Shown: positions 54,192 to 63,207 of the stretch, one piece after another
How positions within the stretch are numbered: position 1 is the stretch's first letter
Layout: each line of letters starts with the position of its first letter
Assembly (NCBI RefSeq): GCF_001865675.1
Contig: NZ_CP011319.1
Coordinates: 5,518,001-5,582,000, forward strand
Direction of reading: 5' to 3'
Origin: Janthinobacterium sp. 1_2014MBL_MicDiv
Lineage (GTDB): Bacteria > Pseudomonadota > Gammaproteobacteria > Burkholderiales > Burkholderiaceae_D
Length of the DNA: 64,000 nucleotides
Notes under the pieces: generated by a model
What the model was told of the DNA's origin: nothing
The model's input: the letters and a program-made list of their open reading frames with translations, nothing else
Databases searched by the model: none
Made by a program: the position numbers and the translations under genes

Positions 54192-57100
54192 TGTCCGATA
54201 TTACTACCGAGTCCCCCAACGGCGCCGCGCCGCCACCGCCGCCGGCGAAAAAGCCGCGCCGCTGGCTGCGCTACCTGCTGATCGCCGTCGCCAGCCTGGC
54301 CGTGCTGCTGGGCGCCGCCTTCTGGTTCCTGGGCCGCGAATCGACGCTGCAAATGCTGGTGCAAAAGGTGGCCAGCGCCAGCGGCGGCGAGATCGCCGTC
54401 ACGGGCGTGTCCGGCTCGCTGTACAACCGCATGCACCTGGGCCACGTCAGCTACCGCAGCAAGACGCAGCACATCACGGCCGACAACATCGACATCAACT
54501 GGTCGCCGTTCCAGTTCTTCTCGGAAGGCATCGCCATCAGCGAACTGCACGTGGCCAGCCTGTCCGTGGAAACCACGGCGCCGTCCGACGAGCCGTCGAC
54601 CATGCCCGCCAGCCTGGCCTCGCCGTTCAAGGTGGGCATCAGCGATGCACGCCTGGACAAGGTGACGCTCGTCAGCGCGGGCGGCAACACGGTGTTTGAA
54701 AAGATACATTTCACCTTGTCCGGCGACAAGACCCAATGGCAGCTGGAAAACGCCACGGCCCTGACGCCGTTCGGCCAGGCCGCGGCCAGCGCGACGATCG
54801 CCGCCACCCAGCCATTCAAGCTCAGCGGCAAGGCCAGCTTGACGCAGCTCAATCCGGCCGCCGGCGAAAAGCCGGCCGCCCTGGCCCTGCAACTGGGCGG
54901 CGACTTGAACGTGCTGAACGTGACGGCCAAGGGCAGCGCGGGAGCGGCCACGGCCGACGCCCAGCTGGCACTGGCGCCGTTCGACCCCGTCATCATTCTG
55001 CGCTCGGCCAGCATCCGTGGCCGCAACATCAATCCGGGCAAGTTCGACGCCACCCTGCCACAGGCGGACCTGAGCCTGGAACTCGATGCCGCCATCGACA
55101 CGCGGCCTAACGCGCAGACGGTGTCGGGCAAGCTGGCCATCCTCAACCACGCCACGCCGGGCCCCATCGACCAGCAAAAGCTGCCGCTGCGCCAGTTCGA
55201 GGCGCGCCTGGGCGGCACCCTGACGGCCACCACGCTGGAGTCGGCCATCATCGACTTCGGCAACGCGGGCAAATTCACGGGCAGTGGCAAGCTCAACCGC
55301 GACGCCGCCGACGCCCCCATCGGCAATGCACAGTTGACCTTGCACACGGACAAGATCGACTTGCAGCATATCTACAGCAGCATCAACAGCACGAAGATCG
55401 TCGGCGACATCGTGCTCGACAGCGACGGCAAGACGCAAACCCTGCGCGCCAGGCTGGGCGAAGCCAAGCTGCGCCTGGACGTGGAGGCCACGCTGGCCGA
55501 CTCGCTGGTGCAGCTGCGCAAGGCCACCTTGCAAGCAGGCAAGAGCAACGTCAACGCGACGGGCCAGATCAGCCTGAAAGACGCACAGGAATTCAAGGCT
55601 GTCGCCACGGCCAGCCGCTTGAACCCGGCCGATTTCGGCGCCTTCCCCGTGGCCGACCTGAACCTCGACGTGCGCGCCAACGGCCACGTGGCGCCGCAAT
55701 GGCTGGCCAATGCGGACTTCACCGTACGCCCCAGCAAACTGCTCGACCAGCCCTTGTCGGGCAAGGGCAAGCTGACGGCGGACGCGGCCCACTTCAGCGG
55801 CATCGACGTGCAGTTGGCGCTGGGCAAGAACAACGTGACGGCCAAGGGCAACTTTGGCGGCGCCGGCGAAAAACTCAACTGGAATGTCGATGCGCGCCAG
55901 CTCTCCGCCGTACAGGCCGACTTGCTGGGCAGCGTGCTGGCCAGCGGCGTCGTGCAAGGCACCCTGCAGCAGCCGCGCACGAGCTTTGTTGCCGATGCAA
56001 AAGGATTGGGCCTGGCCAGCGGCAAGCGTCCCGCGCCAGACAGCGCCATCCACGCCAGCGGCGAAGTGGGCTTGACGGGGCCCAAGAAAGAAGCGGAATT
56101 GAAAGTGACGGGTTCCTTGCAAAAGATCAACCCGGCCGCCTTCGGTGCGGACTTGCCCAGTGGTAATGTCAATGCGGATTTCACCGGCAGCGGCCGCCTG
56201 ACGAGCGACTGGCAAGTGGCCCTGAACCTGGGCTTGCGCGAATCGACGCTGCAAAACGCCCCGCTGGCCGGCTACGCCAAGCTGTCGGCGAATGCGAAAC
56301 GCATCGACAGCGTCGATACGGAACTGCGCCTGGGCCCGAACAGCCTGCAAGCGAAAGGCGCGCTGGGCGGCGCCACCGACAAGCTGGCGTGGAAACTCGA
56401 TGCGCCGCAACTGTCGACCCTGGGCCCGCGCTTTGCCGGCGTGCTGCATGCGGCCGGCGCCGTCTCGGGCAAGCTGGAGGCGCCCGCCGCGCAACTGACG
56501 CTCGATGGCAAGGATCTGACCTTCTTTGGCGACCAGCAATTGAAGGCCGTGAAAGGCAGCGCCAGCGTGGGCGCCGGCCAGGGCGCGCTCGACCCCATGG
56601 TCAGCGAGCTGGAAATCACGGGCTACAGCACGCCCACCTTCAAGCTGGCCAACGCCCGCCTGGGCACCACGGGCACGCGCGGCAGCCATACCGTGAGCCT
56701 GACGGCGCGCAACGACGATTTCGATGCCAGCGTGCAAATCAAGGGCAGTCAGAGCGGCGCCAGCTGGATCGGCAGCATCGACAGCCTGCAAAACAAGGGC
56801 CGCTATGCGCTCGTGCTGCAGGCGCCCGTGCCCGTGAAAGTGGCCGGTCCGGCCGGCAGCGGCGTGGCGGGCCTGGGCCAGCCCGAGCAGATCAGCGTGG
56901 GCAACACCGTCATCAAGTTGCCGGCAGGTAGCATCACCATGCAAAGCCTGGCCAAGAACGGCCCGCGCTGGACCAGTGCCGGCCAGGCGGCCGGCGTGGC
57001 GCTGACCTATCTGGCGCAAGTGATCCCGTCGCTGCAAGCCAATGCGCGCAGCGACCTGACCCTGGGCGCGCAATGGTCGCTCGACATGCAGGTGCCGACA

Positions 57101-58621
57101 GCGAAGCAGAAAGAGCCGTCACTGGCCGGCATGCTGCACGTCTACCGCGAAAAAGGCGACGTGACGGTGGGCGTGGAACAGCCGCTGGCGCTGGGATTGC
57201 GTACCCTCGATGCGCGGGTGGATGTAGCGAACCAGCAACTGCGCCTGGCCGTGAAACTGGACGGCGCGCGCGCGGGCCAGAGCGACATCAACGCCACCGT
57301 GCAAATGCTGGGCGGGCGCATCAGCAACGACAGCGCCCTCTCCCTGACGGGCACCACCAGCATCGATTCGCTGGCCTGGCTGGCGCCGCTGACGGGGCAA
57401 CCCGGCCTGGAACTGGGCGGCGCCTTGAAGGTCGCCCTGTCCGGCAGCGGCAGCATCGGCGCGCCGCAATTAAATGGCGACATCAACGGCAGCAAGCTGC
57501 TGGTGAACTGGGCCGACCAGGGCTTGAAGCTGCGCAATGGCGTGCTGCAAGCCAAACTGGCGGGCGATCAATTGCAATTGCAGCGCCTGAGCTTTGACGG
57601 CGGCGACGGCAAGGTGCAGGCTGACGGCTGGGTACGCTTTGCGAATGGCGAAGCGAGCCTGGAACTGAAATTGATGGCCGACCGCCTGCAGGCGCTGTCG
57701 CGCCCCGACCGCACGCTCGTATTGTCGGGCAACAGTACCCTCGTGCGTAACGACAAGCGCTTCAGCTTCGAGGGCAAGTTCAAGGCCAACCGCGCGCTGA
57801 TCGAACTGGCGCCGCAAGACACGCCCACGCAAAGCAGCGACGTGGTGGTGCTGGGCAAGGAGGTCAAGGGCAGCAAGGAAGCGCCGTCGCTGCCCCTGAA
57901 TATCGACCTCGAATTCGACCTGGGCAATGCCTTCCACCTGCGCGGCATGGGCCTCGACGCCGACCTGGCCGGCAATGTACGCGCCAGAGTCATCAACCGC
58001 GCCGCGCCGCGCGTGACGGGCAGCATCCGCGTCGCCAGCGGCCAGTACGCGGCATACGGCCAAAAACTGTCCATCGAGCGGGGATTGATCAACTTCACGG
58101 GCGCCTACGACAATCCGGCCCTGAACATCCTGGCCGTGCGCAAGCGTCCCGAAGGCGAAGCGCTGTCGGAAACGAATGTGGAAGCGGGCGTGGAAGTGCG
58201 CGGCACGGCGCAGGCGCCGACGGCCAAGCTGGTCTCCACGCCGAGCGTCTCGGACAGCGACAAGCTGGCCTGGCTGATCCTCGGCCATGGCGCGGAAACG
58301 GCGGCCGGCGATGAGATGGCCCTGCTGACGACGGCCGCGGGCGCCCTGTTCGGCGGCTCCGGCGGCGGCTTGCAGGGCAAGCTGGCCAGTTCGCTGGGAC
58401 TCGACGAGGTGGGCCTGTCGCAGGCGCAAGGGCTGGAAAGCACGGTCGTCACCGTCGGCAAGCGCCTGTCGTCGCGCGCCTACCTGACGTTCGAGCAAGG
58501 CACGAGCACGGCGACGAGCCTGGTCAAGCTGCGTTACAAGCTGAACCGCCGCATCACCTTGCAGTTCCAGACCGGCACGAACAATGCGCTGGACGTGTTG
58601 TATACCTGGGCATTTGATTAA
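54191..58621 (+). CDS. tamB: TamB-like inner-membrane-anchored translocation and assembly protein
   Basis: The 1476-residue product has a Pro-rich cytoplasmic start, one membrane anchor (residues 25-50, 'WLRYLLIAVASLAVLLGAAFW' in part), a long beta-rich periplasmic region of AsmA/TamB-like repeats, and the C-terminal DUF490/TamB domain ('YDNPALNILAVRKRPE', 'SDKLAWLILGHG', 'QFQTGTNNALDVLYTW'). Its taco-shaped groove is thought to carry phospholipids or help outer-membrane proteins across the periplasm. It overlaps tamA by one base (TGATG). Length is normal or slightly large for the family. An open frame upstream in the tamA region is not part of it. Confidence 0.95.
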   Translation: MSDITTESPNGAAPPPPPAKKPRRWLRYLLIAVASLAVLLGAAFWFLGRESTLQMLVQKVASASGGEIAVTGVSGSLYNRMHLGHVSYRSKTQHITADNIDINWSPFQFFSEGIAISELHVASLSVETTAPSDEPSTMPASLASPFKVGISDARLDKVTLVSAGGNTVFEKIHFTLSGDKTQWQLENATALTPFGQAAASATIAATQPFKLSGKASLTQLNPAAGEKPAALALQLGGDLNVLNVTAKGSAGAATADAQLALAPFDPVIILRSASIRGRNINPGKFDATLPQADLSLELDAAIDTRPNAQTVSGKLAILNHATPGPIDQQKLPLRQFEARLGGTLTATTLESAIIDFGNAGKFTGSGKLNRDAADAPIGNAQLTLHTDKIDLQHIYSSINSTKIVGDIVLDSDGKTQTLRARLGEAKLRLDVEATLADSLVQLRKATLQAGKSNVNATGQISLKDAQEFKAVATASRLNPADFGAFPVADLNLDVRANGHVAPQWLANADFTVRPSKLLDQPLSGKGKLTADAAHFSGIDVQLALGKNNVTAKGNFGGAGEKLNWNVDARQLSAVQADLLGSVLASGVVQGTLQQPRTSFVADAKGLGLASGKRPAPDSAIHASGEVGLTGPKKEAELKVTGSLQKINPAAFGADLPSGNVNADFTGSGRLTSDWQVALNLGLRESTLQNAPLAGYAKLSANAKRIDSVDTELRLGPNSLQAKGALGGATDKLAWKLDAPQLSTLGPRFAGVLHAAGAVSGKLEAPAAQLTLDGKDLTFFGDQQLKAVKGSASVGAGQGALDPMVSELEITGYSTPTFKLANARLGTTGTRGSHTVSLTARNDDFDASVQIKGSQSGASWIGSIDSLQNKGRYALVLQAPVPVKVAGPAGSGVAGLGQPEQISVGNTVIKLPAGSITMQSLAKNGPRWTSAGQAAGVALTYLAQVIPSLQANARSDLTLGAQWSLDMQVPTAKQKEPSLAGMLHVYREKGDVTVGVEQPLALGLRTLDARVDVANQQLRLAVKLDGARAGQSDINATVQMLGGRISNDSALSLTGTTSIDSLAWLAPLTGQPGLELGGALKVALSGSGSIGAPQLNGDINGSKLLVNWADQGLKLRNGVLQAKLAGDQLQLQRLSFDGGDGKVQADGWVRFANGEASLELKLMADRLQALSRPDRTLVLSGNSTLVRNDKRFSFEGKFKANRALIELAPQDTPTQSSDVVVLGKEVKGSKEAPSLPLNIDLEFDLGNAFHLRGMGLDADLAGNVRARVINRAAPRVTGSIRVASGQYAAYGQKLSIERGLINFTGAYDNPALNILAVRKRPEGEALSETNVEAGVEVRGTAQAPTAKLVSTPSVSDSDKLAWLILGHGAETAAGDEMALLTTAAGALFGGSGGGLQGKLASSLGLDEVGLSQAQGLESTVVTVGKRLSSRAYLTFEQGTSTATSLVKLRYKLNRRITLQFQTGTNNALDVLYTWAFD

Positions 58622-58624
58622 ATC

Positions 58625-58638
58625 AGGGGTCTGACCCC
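58625..58638. repeat. Short palindrome GGGGTC-GACCCC type
   Basis: AGGGGTCTGACCCC is a 6-base inverted repeat 4 bases after the tamB stop. It resembles GGGGTC-A-GACCCC palindromes seen in many GC-rich intergenic regions, and may be a simple mRNA-end hairpin. Confidence 0.4.
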
Positions 58639-58652
58639 GAACCAGCAACAAC

Positions 58653-58677
58653 AAAGGGCGCCTCGGCGCCCTTTTCC
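58653..58677 (+). terminator. Rho-independent terminator of tamAB
   Basis: AAAGGGCGCC-TC-GGCGCCC-TTTTCC gives a GC-rich hairpin with A-T pairs at its base and a short T run. It lies about 32 bases after the tamB stop. Confidence 0.82.
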
Positions 58678-58696
58678 TTGATCTGCCGCAAACGGC

Positions 58697-58936
58697 TTAC
58701 TCGGCCACGTCGAGGCCGCGTTCGATCATGCCTTCGACATAGGCGCGCAGGTATTGTTCCAGCGCCGGGCCGGACAGCACGTTGGCCGTCAGCGCGCCGT
58801 GCGGCGAGCCTTTCAGCACGCCATCGTGGTACACGCGCGCAATCCATGCCACGTCCGTGCCGGGCGTGTAATCGAGTTCGTAGTCAAACGATTCGCCGCT
58901 GACCTTGCGTGTGTAGACTTCCTTGACAATTGCCAT
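58697..58936 (-). CDS. Small conserved hypothetical protein
   Basis: The 79-residue product begins 'MAIVKEVYTRKVSGESFDYE' and continues with 'WIARVYHDGVLKGSPHGALT' and a C-terminal helix 'YLRAYVEGMIERGLDVAE'. It has neither signal peptide nor membrane segment. The coding pattern is good and AAAGG lies 11 bases upstream. No family recognised. It is convergent with tamB and separated from it by the terminator. Confidence 0.72.
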   Translation of the reverse strand: MAIVKEVYTRKVSGESFDYELDYTPGTDVAWIARVYHDGVLKGSPHGALTANVLSGPALEQYLRAYVEGMIERGLDVAE

Positions 58937-58960
58937 CTAAAACAGCCTTTCTTGACGAGA

Positions 58961-59119
58961 TTAACTGGGGTGGGGGTGCGGCACGGGATCATCCTGCGGC
59001 ACCGGGTGCACGGGCCCAGGCTGGTGCCCGGGCGCCTGCTGCGGCTCCGGCGCCGGCATCGGTTCATCGACAGGCGCCGGATCGGGCGCGCGGTGGGCAT
59101 CAATGGCAAACGCTGACAT
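58961..59119 (-). CDS. Very small proline-rich hypothetical protein
   Basis: The 52-residue product has a good ribosome binding site (AGGGAGG, 7 bases upstream). After 'MSAFAIDAHRAPDPAPVDEP' it is almost all Pro, His, Ala and Gln ('PEPQQAPGHQPGPVHPVPQ'), ending with alternating 'HPHPS'. The His-Pro rich tail could bind metal, which is speculation. It lies 24 bases upstream of the 79-residue gene on the same strand, so they may be cotranscribed. A longer start at 59146 has no ribosome binding site. Confidence 0.55.
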   Translation of the reverse strand: MSAFAIDAHRAPDPAPVDEPMPAPEPQQAPGHQPGPVHPVPQDDPVPHPHPS

Positions 59120-59182
59120 GGCTGGCCTCCCTGCGGATAAGGACAAAGGAAGACCATACCACGAGATGCGCGCCGCCTGTCC

Positions 59183-61687
59183 CTATTTGCCTGCCGGCTT
59201 GACGTCGGCGGCCACCGGCTGGGCGTTCTTCACATATTTCTCCAGCCAGTTGTTGCTTTCGTACAGCATCTGCATGATCGATTCGCGCGCGCGGTAGGCG
59301 TGGCTTTCATTCGGCAGCATCACCAGGCGCGCCGTGCCGCCCAATCCCTTGACGGCCTGGAACATGCGCTCGCTCTGGATGGGGAAGGTGCCCGAATTGT
59401 TGTCCTGCTCGCCATGGATCATCAGCAGCGCATCCTTGATCTTGTCGGCATAGTTAAATGGCGACATGGCCTGGTAGACGGCCGGCGCCTGCCAGAACGA
59501 GCGCTCTTCCGACTGGAAGCCGAACGGCGTCAGGGTGCGGTTGTAGGCGCCGCTGCGGGCGATGCCGGCACGGAACAGGCGCGTATGCGCAAGCAGGTTG
59601 CCCGTCATGAACGCGCCATACGAATGGCCGCCGATGGCGATACGGTTACGGTCGGCAACGCCACGGCGCACCACTTCCTCGACGGCTGCCTCGGCGTCGG
59701 CCACCAGCTGCGGCAGGTAGGTGTCATTCGGCTCCTGCTCGCCATTGCCGACGATAGGGAACGATGGATTGTCCAGCACGGCATAACCCATGGACAGGAA
59801 GGCGGCCGGGCCCCAGTAGCTGACGGCATTGAATTTATACGGCGAGCCCTTGGTCTGGCTGGCGGCGCTGGCCGTCTTGAATTCCTGCGGATACGCCCAC
59901 ATCAGCGTGGGCAGCGGGCCGTCGCGTTTGGCATCGTAGTTCGGCGGCAGCATCAGGGTGGCCGTCAAGTCCACGCCGTCGGCGCGCTTGTAGCGGATCA
60001 GCTCTTTCTGCACCTCCTTCAATTGCGGCAGCGGATGGGGGAAGTGCGTGAGCGGCGTCAGCGGTGCTGCGCCCTGCTTGAGGTTGCGCACATAGTAGTT
60101 CGGCTGCTCGGTCGGCGATTCGCGCGTCGACAGCAGGCGGCTGCCGTCCTCGTCCAGCACGGCCACCACGTTTTCATAGTAGGGCGCGGCGCTCTGGAAC
60201 AGGCGTTCCTTTTTCTTCGTCGCCAGGTTCAGGCGGTCGATGAAGGGACGGTCGCCTTCGGTGGAAGCACCGGCGCCGTCGAGCAGGATCGCGTTATCAA
60301 CGGAGATCAGCAGGCGCGGCAGGCCGGCCGCGTCGGCGCGCATGACGGGCTGGCCCGGATCGTTATAGCGGTCTTCGAACGAACCCGCGTACACGAGGTC
60401 GCCGGGCGTACCCGCCGTCGCGGACGGCTGGTCCGGATTGATGCGCCATTGCTTGACGGCGCGCGTCTTGTACCACGCTTCGCTGAGCAGGGCCAGGTCG
60501 CCGCGGCCCCAGGCCACGCCCGCATAGCGCGAACCCAGCCTGGCCAGCACGGCCGGCTTGGCCGTGAACGGCGCCGCCTGCGTGTAGACGATGTCGCGGA
60601 TCTCCAGCGCGCCGGCCGGGTCGCCGCCATCCTGCGCTTCGGCCCATACCAGGGTGGCGGGTGCATCGACCCGCCAGCTGACGTCGCGCACGCCGGCGGA
60701 GACGGCGTCATTACCGGGTGGCAAGCCCTCCTCCAGCGGCTTGCGCGCCAGCACGTGCAGCGCCTTGCCCGCCAGGTCGCGCACCTCGATCGTGTGGCCG
60801 AAGTCGCGCGCCGGCACGATGTAGGAATACGGCCGCACGATGCTGGTCGTCAGCAGGTGCTTGCCATCGGGCGAAGCCGAGACGCGCGAAAACTGGCCGG
60901 GCTGCCCCACCAGGCGCTGCTTGCCCGCCACATCGAGCAAAGCCAGCTGCACGGTGGTGTAGTGTTCGAACAGCTGGGCGTCCTGCTCGTTCTTCAGCAG
61001 GTCGGGATAGGTGCGCAGCTGCTTGACGGCACCGCCGGGCAGGCTGTCCTGGATGGACGGGCCCGTCGGGATACCGTTCGGCACGGGCGCCGCCCCCAGC
61101 TTGGCCGGTTTCAGCTGCACCAGCAGCGTCTTACTGTCCGGCATCCAGGAAAAGCCGCGGCCATACACGGTCGACAGGGGGGAGCTGGCCAGCTTGCGCG
61201 CCGCTTTGGTCTGCACGTCGAGCAGCCACAGTTCCACGCCCGATTCCTTCACGCCCTTGGCGGCATCGGCATAAACGATGTGGCTGAACGCCAGGTAGCG
61301 CTGGTCGGGCGACCAGGCCAGGTCGGCGATGCGCGGCGATGCGGGCAAGCCGCTGACCTTGATCTCCTTTTGCGTATCGATATCGAGCAAGCCCAGGCCC
61401 GTGTGAAAACTGAAACGGCTGGCCGAATACGTGCGCGGGTTGATGCGCAAGCCTGCCAGCTTCAGTTCCGGCTGCGCCACTTCGCTGATGCTGGGCAAGG
61501 ATGGCGTCGCTAGCACGGCGGCCAGGTTGCGTTTCGGGCTCAGGTTCAGGGTCGGTGCGCGCGGCGCATCGACGATGGCTTGCAGGGGCGCCGGCGGCTG
61601 TTGATAAGCGCCATCTTGTGCCATGGCCAGCGAGGACGAGGCCATCAAGCCGACAGTGATGGGCAGCAGGGGGAAACGAGTAGACAT
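59183..61687 (-). CDS. S9-family serine peptidase, glutamyl-endopeptidase-like (S9D)
   Basis: The 834-residue product has a signal peptide ending 'SSLAMA', an N-terminal beta-propeller region (residues 60-560), and a C-terminal alpha/beta hydrolase. The predicted triad is Ser in 'GGHSYGAFMTGN', Asp in 'IHGEQDNNSGTFPIQS' and His in 'NESHAYRARES'. Sequence style fits the S9D group related to plant chloroplast glutamyl endopeptidase. It would be a periplasmic or secreted peptidase for short peptides. It is monocistronic, with a divergent membrane-protein gene at 61875. The cleavage preference is inferred from family only. Confidence 0.92.
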   Translation of the reverse strand: MSTRFPLLPITVGLMASSSLAMAQDGAYQQPPAPLQAIVDAPRAPTLNLSPKRNLAAVLATPSLPSISEVAQPELKLAGLRINPRTYSASRFSFHTGLGLLDIDTQKEIKVSGLPASPRIADLAWSPDQRYLAFSHIVYADAAKGVKESGVELWLLDVQTKAARKLASSPLSTVYGRGFSWMPDSKTLLVQLKPAKLGAAPVPNGIPTGPSIQDSLPGGAVKQLRTYPDLLKNEQDAQLFEHYTTVQLALLDVAGKQRLVGQPGQFSRVSASPDGKHLLTTSIVRPYSYIVPARDFGHTIEVRDLAGKALHVLARKPLEEGLPPGNDAVSAGVRDVSWRVDAPATLVWAEAQDGGDPAGALEIRDIVYTQAAPFTAKPAVLARLGSRYAGVAWGRGDLALLSEAWYKTRAVKQWRINPDQPSATAGTPGDLVYAGSFEDRYNDPGQPVMRADAAGLPRLLISVDNAILLDGAGASTEGDRPFIDRLNLATKKKERLFQSAAPYYENVVAVLDEDGSRLLSTRESPTEQPNYYVRNLKQGAAPLTPLTHFPHPLPQLKEVQKELIRYKRADGVDLTATLMLPPNYDAKRDGPLPTLMWAYPQEFKTASAASQTKGSPYKFNAVSYWGPAAFLSMGYAVLDNPSFPIVGNGEQEPNDTYLPQLVADAEAAVEEVVRRGVADRNRIAIGGHSYGAFMTGNLLAHTRLFRAGIARSGAYNRTLTPFGFQSEERSFWQAPAVYQAMSPFNYADKIKDALLMIHGEQDNNSGTFPIQSERMFQAVKGLGGTARLVMLPNESHAYRARESIMQMLYESNNWLEKYVKNAQPVAADVKPAGK

Positions 61688-61874
61688 GACACTCCAGGGA
61701 CGTGGATAAGAAACAGTGACTGAGCGCAGCGTGCCGCTCGTGGCGGCACGGCATGACAGGGCATAGTGCTTTCATGCCATGTAAATGTCAATAAGCAACT
61801 TTTGCCTGCCGCCCCGCTTCGCCTTCGCCCCCATCTGGCTTACAATCGCTGTTTTCTCCGCCCCGAATGCATAC

Positions 61875-62393
61875 ATGGAAACCACCACCCTCGCCCTGCT
61901 GCTCCTGGTCCCGCTGCTGGTCTGGCGCATCTATTCGCGCCTGAAGAAACTGGTGGCGCGCCAGAAATCGCAGCTGTGGCGTCACTGGACGGTGGCAATC
62001 GCCTTCCCCGCGCTGCTGCTGTTCCTGGCGACGACGACGAAATTCGAGCTCTTGCCCCTGTCCAGCCTGGGCGCGGCGGCGCTGGCCGGCGGCTGGCTCG
62101 GTGTGCTGGGCTTGAAGCTGACGCGCTTCGAGCACGTCGGCAAGGACTTCTTCTTCACCCAGCACCGCTATCTGGGCCTGGCCATCACGATGCTGTTCAT
62201 CGCCCGTCTGCTGTACCGCGGCATGGAAATCTACCTGAACACGCGCCTCGACGTGCCCGTGCCGCCGCCGCCGTTCGGCCAGAGCCCGCTGACCATGGCC
62301 GCCTATGGCCTCGTCATCGGCTACTACGCCGTGTACGCGTGGGGCCTGGTGCGCTGGCGCCAGCGCAACAAGCCCTTGCAAGCCGCGGAATGA
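61875..62393 (+). CDS. Hypothetical membrane protein, possibly CcdC/DUF1453-like
   Basis: The 172-residue product has about five membrane segments: 'LALLLLVPLLVWRIYSRL', 'VAIAFPALLLFLATT', 'LGAAALAGGWLGVLGLKL', 'LGLAITMLFIARLLYRG' and 'MAAYGLVIGYYAVYAWGL'. The pattern 'LKLTRFEHVGKDFFFTQHRYL' between segments 3 and 4 recalls DUF1453/CcdC proteins, whose role is unknown. The ATG at 61875 is chosen because the N-terminal segment starts right after it; the frame is open 90 bases upstream. It is convergent with the next gene, one base apart. Confidence 0.68.
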   Translation: METTTLALLLLVPLLVWRIYSRLKKLVARQKSQLWRHWTVAIAFPALLLFLATTTKFELLPLSSLGAAALAGGWLGVLGLKLTRFEHVGKDFFFTQHRYLGLAITMLFIARLLYRGMEIYLNTRLDVPVPPPPFGQSPLTMAAYGLVIGYYAVYAWGLVRWRQRNKPLQAAE

Positions 62394-62394
62394 C

Positions 62395-63195
62395 TCAGTA
62401 GTACTGGCACAAGCCGTCACAGCTGGTCACGGCCAGCGCCTGGCGTATCGTCGCCAGCGACGGCGCCAGCGCAGGATCGAGCTCCTGGTCCACCCCGTCC
62501 AGGCTGGCCAGCAAGCGCTCGCGCAGCGGCGGCGGCATCAGTCCCACATGCACAGCCGCGTGCTGCGCGGCCGCTTCCAGCATCCTTTTCTTTTGCGCCA
62601 CGCTCCAGAATGGCGCCAGCACGAACTGCACCACGCCCGTGTAAGCGGTGGCCGATCCCTTGCTGAACGCGCGGGCGCGCAGGCGCTCGGTCCCGCTCAC
62701 CTCCTGCACCGGCTGGCCGCTGAACTCCTGCGCCATCAAGCCGATCAGGTGCGCATGGCAATGCACGCCAAAGGCGAACATGGTGCTCATTTCATCGCCA
62801 TACTCGGCCAGGTTCTGCGTCACCTGGTCCTTGCGCGCCTGCTGCAGCTCGGCGCCGGACAGCGGCAGCGGCCGCTCAAGGCCAAACGCGTAATAGGCCT
62901 TGCCCAGGTTGGTTGCCCGCTCGCACAGGGCCACGCTCTGGTTCATGTCGTGCAGCGCGCTAACGGGCGCCTGGAACAGGCGCGGACCGTCGGCGACGTG
63001 GGCAAACAGCTGCGCCACGGCAGGGTCGCGCAGGCGCGGCAAGCCGCTTTGCACGGTGGACGCGGCCATCATGGCTTGCAGGCGCGCGCTGGCTTGCTGG
63101 AAATCGGTATAACTGTCGGCCCAGGCGGCGGGCGCGGCAAGCAGCGCGCCCAGGCACAGGATACGCAGACGGCGGTGGAGAACAGTAGTGGGCAA
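62395..63195 (-). CDS. Secreted hypothetical protein
   Basis: The 266-residue product has a signal peptide ending 'AAPAAWA', then a mostly helical mature part. Notable parts are 'LCERATNLGKAYYAFGLERP', 'MFAFGVHCHAHLIGLMAQEF' and 'SCDGLCQYY' at the C-terminus, with paired cysteines that may form disulfides. I do not recognise a family. It begins 12 bases after the stop of the DUF4424-like gene on the same strand, so the two are probably one operon and both exported. Confidence 0.7.
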   Translation of the reverse strand: MPTTVLHRRLRILCLGALLAAPAAWADSYTDFQQASARLQAMMAASTVQSGLPRLRDPAVAQLFAHVADGPRLFQAPVSALHDMNQSVALCERATNLGKAYYAFGLERPLPLSGAELQQARKDQVTQNLAEYGDEMSTMFAFGVHCHAHLIGLMAQEFSGQPVQEVSGTERLRARAFSKGSATAYTGVVQFVLAPFWSVAQKKRMLEAAAQHAAVHVGLMPPPLRERLLASLDGVDQELDPALAPSLATIRQALAVTSCDGLCQYY

Positions 63196-63207
63196 GGTAC
63201 GGTCTTT

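Noticed and set aside
54155..57073. A 972-codon open frame on the minus strand opposite tamB
   Set aside because: It has no ribosome binding site or domain and overlaps a certain gene entirely.
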